A stretch of DNA of 19,350 bases, taken from the NCBI GenBank assembly GCA_002887195.1, contig PJAB01000894.1, positions 1 through 19,350 on the forward strand. The letters run 5' to 3'. Positions 9,110 through 18,079 of this stretch are shown here, one piece after another. This DNA is from Chrysochromulina parva. Its lineage: Eukaryota > Haptophyta > Prymnesiales > Chrysochromulinaceae. The notes beneath the pieces were generated by a model, which worked only from the letters and a program-made list of their open reading frames with translations, ran no database searches and was not told where the DNA came from. Position 1 is the first letter of the stretch; each line of letters begins with the position of its first letter. A program made the position numbers and the translations under genes.

Positions 9110-12012
9110 TCAGTCACGCGCCTCGAGCGTCGCCTCGACGTAGCCCATGCCAAGGGCGGCGGTCTCGCGCACGCCAAAGCTCACGGTGTACGTGCCCGCC
9201 ACGGCGACGCGCTCGCCCTTGATGTTGGCGAACGCAAAGTCAGTCATGCTCGGGTAGAGCCACACGGTGACCGACTCGCCCGCCTTGACGTGCACGCGCT
9301 CGAAGCCAAAGAGGGTCTTGATCGGCATGCCGTCCTTGCCCGCGTTGGGCGGCGTGAGGAATCCGAGCACCGCGTCGTCCGCGTCGACGTTGCCCGTGTT
9401 GGTCACGGTCACCTGGTACCCGACGGCCTGGGGCACGTCGTTCAGGCGCGGGAAGTGCGTGCCGGTCGTGCTGTACGTCTCGCGGAGCAGCGCGCGCAGG
9501 GGCGTGAGCGAGAGGCTCGCGGGCGACGCGCTGATCTTGTACGTGAACGTGGTGAACGAGAGGCCGAACCCGAAGGGGATCACTGCATCGCCCGTGTAGA
9601 AGCGGTACGTGCGCCCCGGGTTGGTGCCCCGGGGACACTCGGCGGTGGGTGTGCCTGCCGGGCAGTCAGGCCGCGCCCAGACCGAGGGCCCCGGGCGCAT
9701 GTTGAAGTCGAAGATCGAGATCTCATGCTGGTAGCTCCCGGGGTACACGGTCTGGATCGTGCGTCCCCCCGGCGACCGGTGCCCGAAGAGCACGTCAGCC
9801 ACGCCGCGAGTCTGCACCGACGGCTGGCCCACGTGAACCAGGGCGCCGACCTTTGGGTTCGTCAGGAGCGGCGTGAGGTCGAGCGGCGTGGCGGTGAACG
9901 TGAGGACGATGACGGGCTTCTCGACGGCGGCCGTCACCTGCGCGAGCAGCGCGAGTTGCCCCTTCGAGAAGGTGATGTCGACGGCATCGTTGCCCTCGCT
10001 GGCCAACGAGAGGTCCGTGCCCAGGCAGAGTACGACGACGTCAGCCGCCTTGGCCTTCGCCACCGCATCCGGGATACCACTCTCGTCATCCGTCTTGACG
10101 TCTTTCACACCCATCGCCGTCAGTGTATGGGGGACCACCTCGGCGATTGCATCGACCATATTGGGATAGTCGTCGTTGCAGTTGTTGCCGCCGTAGTAGC
10201 CCGCGATGTCGGTGGAGAGGTTGGCCACCGGGCCAAGGACGGCAATGGTCTGGATCGCGCCGGCGGTGAGCGGCAGCCGGGATGCAACATTCTTGAGCAT
10301 CGTCACACTCTGGCGCACGCCGTCGCGCGCCGCCTCCTTATGAGCGTCGGTGCACGCGGCGGAGGGCGGGATGCGGGTGAGCGCCGACGGCGGATCGAAG
10401 TGGGCGAGCCGCATGCGCACGCGGAAGAGGTAGAACAGGCGCTTGTCGATGTCGGCCTCGGTGATCAGCTTCTGGTCGAGCGCCTTCTGCGCGTGCTCGC
10501 CCACAAAGGACGTACAGTCCACGTCAGTGCCCGCATGCAGGACGGCCGCCACTGCCTCCTCGGGCGTCTTCGTGTAGTGGTGCGCATCGTACACATTCGC
10601 GTCGGCATCGCAGTCGCTCGTAATGTAACCGTCGAAGCCCCACGCGTCGCGCGCGACGGTCTGGAGTAGCCACGTGTTCGCGCACGAGGGCACGCCGTTG
10701 ACTGCGTTGTACGAGCACATCAGGCCCGATGAGGGAGGCAATCAGTGGCAATCATGGCAATGACGTCATCACCTGCGTTGTACGAGCACATCAGGCCCGA
10801 CACATGGCCCTTCTCGACGCACGCCTGGAAGGGGAGCAGATACGAGTCGACTAGGTCCTGGTCGGTCACGTTCGCGTTGAACTCGTAGCGCTCGTGATGC
10901 TCGCCTGCCACCGTCGACGAGTCCATCGAGTTGGCCACGTAGTGCTTGCAGCACGCACTCGCCTGCACCGACACCACACCAGAGACACACCAGAGAGGTG
11001 AGCAGAGGGGGCATGCCTGGAGGTGGTTGGGGCGACTCGTATGCGATCCAGGTCCACCGGACGCAATCAGACGCCATCAGGCGCGCCATCAGACGCGACG
11101 TGCCTGGATGTACTTGGGGTCGTCCTCGGACGTCTCAAAGCCGGTCACGAAGGCGGTCGCATACTCGCCTGTCAGGTACGGGTCCTCGCCGGGCGTCTCG
11201 ATGTTGCGCCCCCAGCGCGGCTCGCGCGCCAGGTTGATCACCGGCGCCCAGTAGGTCGACCACGCGTTACCCGCGTTCATGAAGGCTCGGGCCTCACGAC
11301 CGATCAGGCTACCGGTCGCTTTCCACAACGACCGGTTGAAGGACATGGCGGTCGTGATGGGGAAGGCCGTGTTGGTCTCGTAGGGCGTGGTCTCGTCGTT
11401 GCGCACGTGCGAGATGCCGTGCGTCCCCTCCGACCACCAATTGTACGGGTTCAGCCCGAGCGACTTGAGCGACTTTTGCGTGGTGTCGAGCGCATCGATC
11501 TTCTCGGCGAGCGTGAGGCGCGAGACCATGTCGCGGACGCGATCGTCGATGGGCAGCGTGGAGTTGCACCAGGGCAGCGAAAACTGCGGCGAGCTCGCGT
11601 TTTGGCACGGGTTGTTGAGGTACGGCGGCGACTTTGGCCGCGGTATGGGAGCACCTGAGCAGTTGACTTCGAACACGCCGATGCGCCATTGGCCGCCGCA
11701 CGCCTCGTCGGGGTCGGCACTGCAGGTTTCGGAGCAGTCACCGGCGGAGGCGGCTCGAGCATCGTCTCGCAGCTTGTCGGCGCAGAAGCACTGATCGCCG
11801 GCCTCCACGCCCGCAACTTTGTAGTTGTTCACGTGACAGTAGCTCGCACACCACTCTTGGGTCACCGCCCCGTCTTGAGCCTGCTTGGCTGCCAGGACAC
11901 GCTGATCGTCGTCAACGTAGCACTTGATGTTGGAGACTGTGCATCCCGAGCGGGCCACGGGCAGGAGGGACGCGACGATGGTCGCGATACATAGCGAGCG
12001 CGAGTACAACAT
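9110..12012 (-). CDS. Secreted WSC-domain glycoside hydrolase family 3 (beta-xylosidase/beta-glucosidase type)
   Basis: There are three exons (12012-11104, 10962-10773, 10701-9110), 896 residues. A signal peptide (about 1-22) leads to a cysteine-rich WSC domain (about 31-117, CYVDDDQRVL ... GVEAGDQCFC ... EACGGQWRIGVFE), which binds carbohydrate. The GH3 N-domain follows with NWWSEGTHG, EPRWGRNIETPGEDPYL, CCKHYVANS and the nucleophile Asp396 in YITSDCDA. The C-domain has LGPVAN, a candidate acid/base Glu602 (LASEGND) and a fibronectin-III-like end. The motifs are nearest to plant/fungal beta-xylosidase-type GH3, so plant-wall or algal xylan/glucan oligomers are plausible substrates; specificity cannot be read. 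Splicing rejoins KYIQ-ASACCKHY and CSYNA-VNGVPSCAN, both invariant family blocks. It shares a 138-bp divergent promoter region with the CHAT gene. Confidence 0.93.
10702..10772 (-). other. GH3 intron 2 (GT-AG, 71 bp)
   Basis: The donor GTGATG follows AACGCAG, and the acceptor AACGCAG comes before TCAACGGC. Splicing gives CSYNA-VNGVPSCAN, a conserved GH3 block. The last 28 bases of the intron are identical to the last 28 bases of the preceding exon. The first 43 bases include a TGACGTCA palindrome and three ATTGCC words. Confidence 0.93.
10702..10800. repeat. 28-bp perfect direct repeat flanking a 43-bp insert
   Basis: Copies lie at 10702-10729 (inside the intron, at its 3' end) and 10773-10800 (end of exon 2), identical over 28 bases and different on both outer sides. 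The spacer is 10730-10772. The exon copy encodes SGLMCSYNA. Confidence 0.97.
10963..11103 (-). other. GH3 intron 1 (GC-AG type, 141 bp)
   Basis: The exon ends CAG and the intron begins GCACGT. The acceptor GTGCAG comes before GCGAGTGCG. Phase 0 joins KYIQ to ASACCKHY exactly as in GH3 relatives. No GT donor nearby gives this junction. The 5' half has small TGATGGCG/TGATTGCG repeats. Confidence 0.85.
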
Positions 12013-12150
12013 GACGATCGTTGACGAACCCCAAGCCTCGTCGCGGCCCGAAACGAATCCGCGCTCTCATTATGGTCTGCTTGTACGCCGAAAAAATATT
12101 AGTGCCCAAAAGTAAATGTCATATCTTGAGACTCCACTTCTGCGTGTACG
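12013..12150. promoter_or_regulatory. Short divergent promoter region (GH3 / PfkB-kinase-CHAT gene)
   Basis: Only 138 bp separate the two divergent start codons. The centre (about 12088-12125) is the only AT-rich part (AAAAAATATTAG, AAGTAAATG), so both genes probably share a bidirectional promoter. No specific transcription-factor site is claimed. Confidence 0.5.
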
Positions 12151-15100
12151 ATGACGTCGCTCTGGCAGCAGCTGTCGAGACGAGTTGGGGCGCTCACCGG
12201 ACTGGCCACAACGACGGGGATTGGAGCGCTGCTTGACCGGTGGTTCCTCGGCTTCGTGCAGTGGGTCGTGCCGCTGCTCACATGCTCGCGGCTGATCGTG
12301 GAGGAGCGGCCAGCGCCCAGTGCAGCAGCTATGATGGCGAACACGGAGGTTGACGAGACGCCAGAGAGGCCTTATTTGACGCTTGCAGAGGCCGGCCCGA
12401 GCGACACAAGTGGCTCCAGCCCATCCTCCCAGCGGGTCACACGCGCACTCTCGATCGCGCGGCGCCCATCCTTCAAGAAAGCCACGCGCGCACTCCCGAT
12501 CTCGCGCTGGTCGAGTCGGTCAAGTGGCAGGTCGGAAGCCGAAATGCATCGCATGGACAGCGGCAGCAGCGCCGCCACCGAGTACAGCGTGCCCGAAGAG
12601 GCCATCGATGTGAAGATCGAGGACATCGACGTGGTGGTCTTCGGCTCGATCAACATGGACATCAAGGCGCGCGCGATGGGCGAGTGGCCAACTCTGGACT
12701 CGAGCGACTTTGGATCGCTCTCGCACCAGCCCGGTGGCAAGGGGATGAACGAGGCGGTCGCGATCGCGCGCCTAGGCGTGAAGACGGCGCTCGTGGGCCG
12801 CGTGGGAAACGACGACCTCGGCTACTCCCTCAAGCAGGAGCTGCGGCGCAACACGGTACACTCGGCCTCCGTGCGCGGTGGCGCCACCGAGGAGGGCGCC
12901 GCCGCCGCCGCTCGCGCCGCCACGCGCGGCCTCGAGTGGAAGATGGTCGACGTAGAGGGCAAGGGGCAACTGCTCGAGCACCCAAAGCTCGCGGAGGTGC
13001 TTGGGGAGCGTTTCGACTCGAGCACCGAGAAGAACGTCCAGATCACGCAGCAGGAGTTCGACGAGTGGAATCTTGGTGGAGCGGACGGCGGCGGCGGCGG
13101 CGGCGGCGGCGGCTTGGGCTCCAACTGCTTCGTGCGCGTGGCGTGTCGCGACGGCAAGGAGCGCCGCTTCGTGCCGGTCGAGAAGGAGATAAACACGGGG
13201 ACTGCCGTTCAAATCGTAGGCCACCGGGGGAAAGGCACCGTCAAGTACACCGTCACGTGCCCGGAGGCGAACTACGAGGTGGGGCTCGTCGAGCTGCAGC
13301 ACGCTCGCGCCATCTTCGCGGCGGCACAGAAGCCGAGCGGCGCGGTGCCAGGCACGCCCAATGCCGGCCCGCATCCGTCGGGCCCGCTGCTGCTGCTGCA
13401 GCTCGAGCTCCGTGCGGAGGTGATGCTCAAAGCCATCGAGGCGGCCAATGAGCACGGCGTGACGATCGCCTTCCGAGCGGCCCCTCTGCGCATGGGCTCT
13501 GAGTCGCTCGATACGGCGCTTCGCATCCTCGGCTCGCGATCCGTCGACATACTCTTCCTCGACGGGCACGACGCGCCCAACCTTCTGAACTGGGTCGCCC
13601 GCCGGGTTGTGACGCTCGCGGACGCCGAGATGGCCGCCGACGAGATCCTCTCCAAGTGGGCGGAGCTGAGCGCCGTCGTGATCACCTGCCCGATCGCGCA
13701 CGTGTTCCGCGAGCGACGCGGCCATTCGTGGCTGGGCAACGGCCGGTGGCGCGGCGCCGGTGCCGGCGGCGGACACAGGGCCCAAACGGGCGCCGTGTTT
13801 GGCGCCACCAAGAAGGTCGGGTGGGATCCGACGGCCGTAGTGGCGGGCAACCCACGAGCGGCGGACCCGGCCGTAGTGCCCACGCCCCCCCAACGGATCC
13901 TCATCCAGCAGACCTCGTTCGATCGCGCCCTCATGAGCTCGCTCGCGCGCCCGGCCTCGAGCCCGATCGCAGAGGGCGGCGAGGAGGGCGAAGACGACGA
14001 GGAGGGCGAGGAGGGCGAGGAGGGCGCTGGGGCTGGCGGCATGCTCGCGGAGCGTGACGAGCTCCTTGTAGTCCCGCGATCGAAGCACATGGTGAAGGAC
14101 AACATTGGTGCGGCCGACGCCTTCGTTGGAGGGTTCATTGCCGCAGCGGTGCTGGGCCACTCGAACATCCGCTGCTTACTCTGGGCACACGCGGCTGCGG
14201 TCATCTCGTGCTCGAAGGAAGGCGCGCAGGACTCGTTACCCAAAGCCGCGGACATTGAGGAGTTGCTGGCTTACGAGTGCCCGGCTTGGAAGGACCACCC
14301 GCGATCACGGTGGCGATCACTGTGGCGTGGAGCCCAGGCGGAGCCCAGCATACCGGCCAGCATACCGGCCAGCCCAGCGGCACGCGCTCGTCCCTCGTCG
14401 TTTGGTGTGAAGCAGCTTGGTGTGAAGCAGCTTGGTGTGAAGCTCCAGCTCCCCGGGTGCGCTGCGGAGGGCCCGGGCGGCGCGGACGGGAGCAGCAGTC
14501 ACGGCGTCGGCGTCGGCGCCAGCGCCGGCGTTGGCGGCGATCTGCCGGGCGGTGTTGGCGACAGCGTTGACGGCGGCATGCGCCGGCCCGTAGGCCGTGG
14601 CGACTCATTGAAGGATGATCCCAGAGCTGCGCGCGCCGAGCGCTCGCACTCGCAGCTGCATTGGGATGTGATGTACGCCGACCTGGACAAGATTTGGAAG
14701 CTGCTCCCCTCGACGGTCGAGCTGAAGGACATGACGAAGACGAAGCTCGCCGAGCTCCGTGCCGAGCTGCGAAAGATCCTCGAGTGGCGAGATTATTTTG
14801 GGCTCACTCCTTGCCAACGGGCGTACCAATGCTATTTGCTGCGCTCGAGCGACTGGCAGTTCCGCGTCACGCTCGTGGAGCTCCTCGTGGCGCAGCTGCT
14901 GCTGCACCCGCAGCTCCTGCTCCGTGGGACGGTGCGCCATCCTGAGCTCGCGCCCGACGCAGCGCCAGTGATGGCCACCTTTGAGAAGCACGAGGCGAAC
15001 TGCTTCAGCGACTTGCCCACCCTCCAACTCTTCCTGCCCAAATGGACCGAGGCCGACGAGAAGGCGGTGCGTGCCGCGGCCGCAGAGCACGATCAGCACG

Positions 15101-18079
15101 AGCCGCTGCTGCTGGAGGCCAAGGCGAAGGCCGTGGCGAAGGCCGAAAGGGCGGAGCGGGCAAAGGGCGCGAAGGCGAAGGAGCCGAGTTTCGTCACTCG
15201 TAGCGCGCCGTTGTGGTACTACGACGTGGAGACCGACCAGCCGCTGCTGAGTGAGGGCGTGGCACGCACGCTCGCGGCCCAAGTGACCCTCGCGATGCTC
15301 GCTCCCGAGCAAGAGAGTCGTTCCGAGGAGGAGGCCGAGGCATCCAATCGGCTGATCGCACGCTGCGTGTGCCTGGTGCTCCACAGCGAGGATAAGCCCA
15401 TGACCGACGCGCTCTTGGCCGCGCGCGCCAAGAATGGCGCGTCCCTCCTCGTGGCCGCATGCCAGGCGGGCATCACGGCGATTGTGCGTACGCTCTTCGA
15501 CAAGGAACTCGTACAGGTGCTTGGCACAGATTGCCGCGGATTGCGACTGATGGGCACGGATTGCCGCGGATTGCGACTGATGGGCACAGATTGCCGCGGA
15601 TTGCGACTGATTGGGCACGGATTGCCGTGGATTGCGACTGATGAACACGGATTGCCGATGCTGGTGCCTTCAGGAGAGCGACATTGAGAAGCAGCGGGTG
15701 ATCCTTAACCTCGACCCCGACGATCAGACAGTCAAGTCGGTGGCCCCGGAGGGCGAGGGAGAGTCGACCATGCCGCGACGCGATCAGAGCTTCAGCAAGA
15801 GCAGACGCAGGTCGAGCTCGGGGCACGAGAGCCTCGGAAGCATCGCTGAGCCGCTGCCGCTCTCGCTCTCACGCTCGGTCTCGAGCCAGCATGCATCCTC
15901 CTTCGAGGACCTCCCGTCGGCCTCTTCCGACGGCGAATCGCGCCTGTGCCTGAACGCGCTCGAGGCGGCCATCTTCGCCGGGCCGTCGAAGGTGATTGCT
16001 CTTGCATGCTCGCTCAGAGCCACCGATTGCCTATGAGCCCCCGAGTGCCGTGCCACGGATTGCCTCGGGTGGCCACTCACTGCCCTGTTCGCCGGACCGT
16101 CCCAGCACCATCGCGAGGTGTGCCTCATCATCCTCAAACACACGCACCTCGAAGTGCCCGGGCCGGAATCGAGAGTGGCGCAGATACTCCTGCGCCAGGG
16201 ACGCGACAAGATTGATTGGCTCGACGACCTGCGCGAGGTGCAGGACGCGCTACGACGCGCGCCGGGCGCCGTGAGCACGGGTACGCTGTTCAAGGACACT
16301 TATTTATTGACCAAGTATGTGACGAATGCGAAGCGCGTGGCGATCGCCGACGACTTGGTGACCGGCAAGGCCGTCGCCGTGAAGGTGACTGAAAGCCTCG
16401 CCATGGGCGAGCTCGAGGTGAAGACGCTGGAAGATCTCAACAAGAAGTCGCCATCGACGGCGCCGCAGTTGCTCGACCACTTCATATGCAATGAGCCACC
16501 TCATCAGGGGAAGCGAGTGCTCGTCCTCGAGAAGGGGGAGAGCATCTCAAAGGTTCGCAAGAACGACGAGCACGGCATGTACCAGCGCGCGGATGCGTGG
16601 CAGCTGCTCCAGTGTGTGAACGCCCTACATGAGAACTGTATGAAAGTGCACACGGACATCAAGCTACAGCACTTTCTGCGGATCGCCGATCAAATCCGGC
16701 TGATCGACTACGACTCAGTCGTCGAAGAGAACACGGAGCATTCTATGCCCAACTACACGCCCGAGTACGTCTCCCCCGAAGTGGCCTACGCGAGGCAGAA
16801 CAACAAGCCCGTGATGATGACTCGTGCCGTCGACGTGTGGGCATGCGGCCTCGTGCTCTTCGAGCTCTTCACAGGCGGCAAGAGTCTCTGTGAATGACCG
16901 GGTCTCGATCCCTCGCCTCCCTCGGCCCTCTGCCTGGACCTGCTGCCCTCTCACCCAAAGACCCCGGATTGTGCCATGCCCTAACCCTAATTTGGACAGT
17001 TGACTCCAGCGGCGATTCCGTCGAGATGCTCGGCGGCGTGCGTGACACTGAGTGGGAAACACAGGCCAAAATCGTCGATGGGATCGTCAAGCAGCGGCTG
17101 GACGCGTCGCAGCTGAGCGAGAGCGCGCGAGAGATCCTCCTGAGCATGTTGCATGCCGATCCGTACGAGCGCGTGCTCCTGCGCGATTTACTGCAGGCGA
17201 GTGCGACCGCTGACGGCAGCCGAGTGCGACCGAGTGCGACCGAGTGCGACTGAGTATACCAACGATTGCCCCACACAATGCCTGTGCCACCTGCAGAAAT
17301 CCTTCTTTCGACCTTCGAAGTCGACGCGCGAGATGCAGACTGTCACACTGCTCGGCATCTACTGCGCACCCATGTACGCCGTACGCGACCGTGAGGGCGA
17401 TCCGAATCAGAAGAAGAAGGTACGGGTGCAGCAACTCAATCTCGATAAGGAGATGCGCGAGACTATGCTTGCAATCCATCATACGGAGCGTGATGTGCGC
17501 CCGGCGGCGCGCCTGAAGGATGTCGAGGAGGTCCTGTTTGGCAAGGGCGCCTCCGACGTGGGACTGTCGCCCCGCATCCTTCACTTTTCGGGCCACGGCG
17601 AGGGGGCGAGCGCGAGGGGCAAGCTGCTCTTCATTGGCGATGATGATGACGGGCGCGCGATGGAGCTCGATTCGCAACGGTTCATCGAGCTCATCGCCAA
17701 GCTCACGCCCATCAAGAACTCGCTCGAGTGCATCTTTCTGAATGCGTGCTCGATGTACGAATCGCTCGCCTTGCCGATCCACCAGCGCTTCCCGCACATC
17801 TCGGTGATCGCCTACTCGACGCCCGTCGAGGACTCCGCCGCCGCCACCTTTGCAAAGGGCTTCTATGAGTTCATCGGTAAGGAGCTGGAGGCGCATCGAA
17901 AGTCCTTCTCCATCCGGGCAGCCTACGAGGCTGCGGAGGCGGCATGGAATCGCGGTCCTGCGCCAGGTGGAGGTCCTTATATCAGGGGGGATCCGCTGAA
18001 GATGGGAAAATCCGTGCATGGCGTCTACCACTTTCTCGAGGGCGTGCCCGGCGCCAAGGGCCAAGCCGGCGCGGTCTAA
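12151..18079 (+). CDS. PfkB-like / ankyrin / protein kinase / CHAT (caspase-like) fusion protein
   Basis: Five exons (12151-15516, 15674-15991, 16106-16889, 17000-17196, 17297-18079) give 1815 residues. Residues 158-235 and about 411-522 plus 640-706 form a PfkB/ribokinase-like fold (VVFGSINMDI, HQPGGKGMNEAVAIARLG, catalytic Asp656 in DNIGAADAF), broken by a poly-Gly insert (about 240-390) and an acidic linker (about 530-635). Residues 836-960 are helical and unrecognised. Ankyrin-like pieces sit at about 1085-1120 and 1212-1245. A kinase domain spans about 1286-1560 (Lys1321, HTD 1410-1412, DYD 1429-1431, SPE 1451-1453). It leads straight into a CHAT domain (about 1566-1800) with HFSGHG (His1655) and FLNAC (Cys1706). 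An N-terminal hydrophobic stretch (31-49) may touch membrane. CHAT proteases act as effectors in bacterial defence and as separase relatives; a kinase-gated protease role here is inferred. PfkB-to-ankyrin linkage needs no splicing, as it is one open frame. Confidence 0.82.
14348..14444 (+). repeat. Short coding repeats in the linker after the PfkB domain
   Basis: AGCATACCGGCC occurs twice (from 14348), and a 15-bp unit CTTGGTGTGAAGCAG repeats about 2.7 times (14402-14444), read as GVKQL. The frame stays open, but other repeats of this kind in the window lie in introns, so an unspotted in-frame intron is possible. Confidence 0.75.
15517..15673 (+). other. CHAT-gene intron 1 (GT-AG, 157 bp)
   Basis: CAG/GTGCTT donor and CTTCAG/GAG acceptor, both phase 0, join KELVQ to ESDIEKQ and connect two ankyrin-region exons. 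Nearly all of the intron is a 30-bp tandem repeat. Confidence 0.82.
15521..15660 (+). repeat. 30-bp minisatellite (about 4.6 units) inside intron 1
   Basis: Units begin at 15521, 15551, 15581, 15611 and 15642 and differ at only a few bases. The core words are ATTGCCGCGG and ATTGCGACTGA. The 30-bp period keeps frame, producing an apparent Gly-Thr-Asp-Cys-Arg-type peptide repeat that splicing removes. Confidence 0.95.
15992..16105 (+). other. CHAT-gene intron 2 (GT-AG, 114 bp)
   Basis: AAG/GTGATT donor and TCCCAG/CAC acceptor, phase 0, join AAIFAGPSK to HHREVCLIILKH, completing an ankyrin-like repeat. The last 24 bases of the intron are a diverged copy (19/24) of the last 24 bases of the preceding exon. 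Confidence 0.8.
16890..16999 (+). other. CHAT-gene intron 3 (GT-AG, 110 bp), within the kinase domain
   Basis: The exon ends after the first T of a Phe codon, and the intron starts GTGAAT. The acceptor TTGGACAG comes before TTGACTCC. Phase 1 gives GGKSLF-DSSGDSVEML and continues the kinase C-lobe. CCCTAACCCTAA at 16979-16990 supplies a CTAAC branch-point consensus. Confidence 0.85.
17197..17296 (+). other. CHAT-gene intron 4 (GC-AG type, 100 bp)
   Basis: CTGCAG/GCGAGT donor and ACCTGCAG/AAATCC acceptor, phase 0, join RDLLQ to KSFFRPSKST, the usual end of a kinase domain. GT sites nearby give the wrong phase. The intron holds four CGAGTGCGAC-like units. Confidence 0.75.

Noticed and set aside
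9290..10669. 459-codon plus-strand open frame across GH3 exon 3
   Set aside because: This is the antisense of a conserved GH3 domain. The composition is Arg/Ala/Glu-rich with no motif.
10760..10770. TGACGTCA palindrome as a CRE-type regulatory site
   Set aside because: A single 8-bp palindrome inside a 71-bp intron insert, with no promoter context.
12820..13200. Poly-Gly/Ala insert in the PfkB domain as an intron
   Set aside because: No good GT-AG or GC-AG pair in matching phase was seen, and the frame and codon bias continue through it. Left as coding with a caution.
12772..14160. 462-codon minus-strand open frame within the PfkB exon
   Set aside because: This is an antisense shadow. No domain is recognisable, and the sense strand has PfkB motifs.
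15521..15660. 30-bp repeat array as CRISPR
   Set aside because: Units are directly adjacent with no unique spacers, and the genome is eukaryotic. It is a minisatellite within an intron.
16979..16990. CCCTAACCCTAA as an interstitial telomere repeat
   Set aside because: Only two units, located just upstream of a splice acceptor. CTAAC is a normal branch-point sequence, and a similar CCCTAAC occurs in the PDZ gene.
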